Shown: piece by piece, positions 63,885 to 64,000 of the stretch
Layout of the letters: the number at the start of each line of letters is the position of its first letter
Position numbering within the stretch: the stretch's first letter is position 1
Notes under the pieces: generated by a model
The model's database searches: none
Told to the model about the DNA's origin: nothing
The model's input: the letters and a program-made list of their open reading frames with translations, nothing else
Made by a program: the position numbers and the translations under genes
Source of the DNA: Halobacteriovorax sp. GB3
GTDB taxonomy: Bacteria > Bdellovibrionota > Bacteriovoracia > Bacteriovoracales > Bacteriovoracaceae
Length of the DNA stretch: 64,000 bases
Direction of reading: 5' to 3'
Assembly (NCBI RefSeq): GCF_028649655.1
Contig: NZ_JAQSLN010000003.1
Location: 682,001 to 746,000, forward strand

Positions 63885-64000
63885 TGAGCGACGATAAAAA
63901 GAAAGTTCATCTTCTGGATGACGAAAAACACCTCGTCTTAGATCATGACTATGATGGGATCCATGAGCTAAACCATCCTCTACCAAGCTGGTGGGTTGGA
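63884..64000 (+). CDS. ccoP: cbb3 oxidase subunit III (CcoP), start only
   Basis: First 39 codons before the window ends: MSDDKKKVHLL...DYDGIHELNHPLPSWWVG. The DGI-x-EL-x-NPLP-x-WW motif is the conserved start of CcoP, the dihaem cytochrome c subunit. ATG 63884 overlaps the ccoQ stop; ATG 63881 is an in-frame alternative. The haem sites lie beyond the edge. Confidence 0.85.
   Translation, partial: MSDDKKKVHLLDDEKHLVLDHDYDGIHELNHPLPSWWVG

Noticed and set aside
1-64000. tRNA, rRNA, CRISPR array, insertion sequence or prophage
   Set aside because: No cloverleaf, direct-repeat array, transposase or integrase was seen, and composition does not shift; the window looks like stable chromosome.

Overview
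The window looks like chromosome of an AT-rich, flagellated, Gram-negative aerobe. The best guess is a predatory or predator-related bacterium of the Bdellovibrionota (Bacteriovorax/Halobacteriovorax type). This is inference from low GC, a short flagellin, many exported proteins and lipoproteins of unknown function, several exported hydrolases and a fused CcoN-CcoO cbb3 oxidase subunit. There is no rRNA, tRNA, CRISPR array or insertion sequence that I can see, and base composition looks even throughout.

Layout. 1-1.1 kb: end of a thiolase gene and a DUF523 gene. 1.1-7.5 kb: flagellin (minus strand), diverging from a five-gene plus-strand operon. That operon encodes a very long charged-repeat protein, an HD-GYP-like protein without its HD pair, a CheY, an HPt-like protein without its phospho-histidine, and a CheX phosphatase. 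Both sides of the divergent region carry FliA-like (sigma-28) promoter sequences. 7.5-9.7 kb: a metallophosphoesterase, a small exported protein and a zinc-protease-like protein. 9.7-17.1 kb: a minus-strand run of six exported, mostly Cys-rich proteins of unknown function, two of them paralogues. 17.4-21.7 kb: uvrB, carD, a 428-bp gap with a strong orphan plus-strand terminator, and an NhaC-type antiporter. 21.8-30.8 kb: acyl-ACP thioesterase, exported trypsin-like protease, outer-membrane lipoprotein, flgE, astacin-like lipoprotein, exported methyltransferase-like protein, dicarboxylate/glutamate symporter, L,D-transpeptidase and lipase-like protein. 31.0-35.1 kb: two large exported proteins of unknown function in one operon. 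35.2-37.7 kb: sucC-sucD-ndk. 37.8-42.4 kb: metallo-beta-lactamase-fold hydrolase, GYF-domain membrane protein, arginase-family enzyme and small exported proteins. 42.6-49.4 kb: RND efflux permease, fabI, a two-component system and deoC. 49.4-56.8 kb: an isolated CpaF-type ATPase with a partner, and several unknown proteins. 57.1-64.0 kb: a high-affinity respiration cluster: FNR-like regulator, a sensor-domain-only paralogue, a UspA protein, ccoI, ccoS, ccoNO fusion, ccoQ and the start of ccoP.

How parts work together. The fnr-cco region is the clearest functional unit. Three promoters carry near-identical TGATTTAGATCA-type boxes at spacings expected for class II FNR activation, so oxygen limitation probably drives the regulator, its HTH-less paralogue and the downstream genes. 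The 2.2-7.5 kb operon is the best candidate for an undescribed system. It keeps CheY and CheX but surrounds them with degenerate phosphorelay and cyclic-di-GMP modules plus a polyampholyte repeat protein, with no CheA, CheW or receptor, and appears to be co-expressed with flagellin. The 9.7-17.1 kb exported cluster, with an RBS-sequestering hairpin before its first gene and a UUCG-loop hairpin after it, is a second candidate.

Recurring traits: probable leaderless transcripts, TTG-started lipoproteins and exported proteins, and convergent gene pairs whose stop ends overlap.
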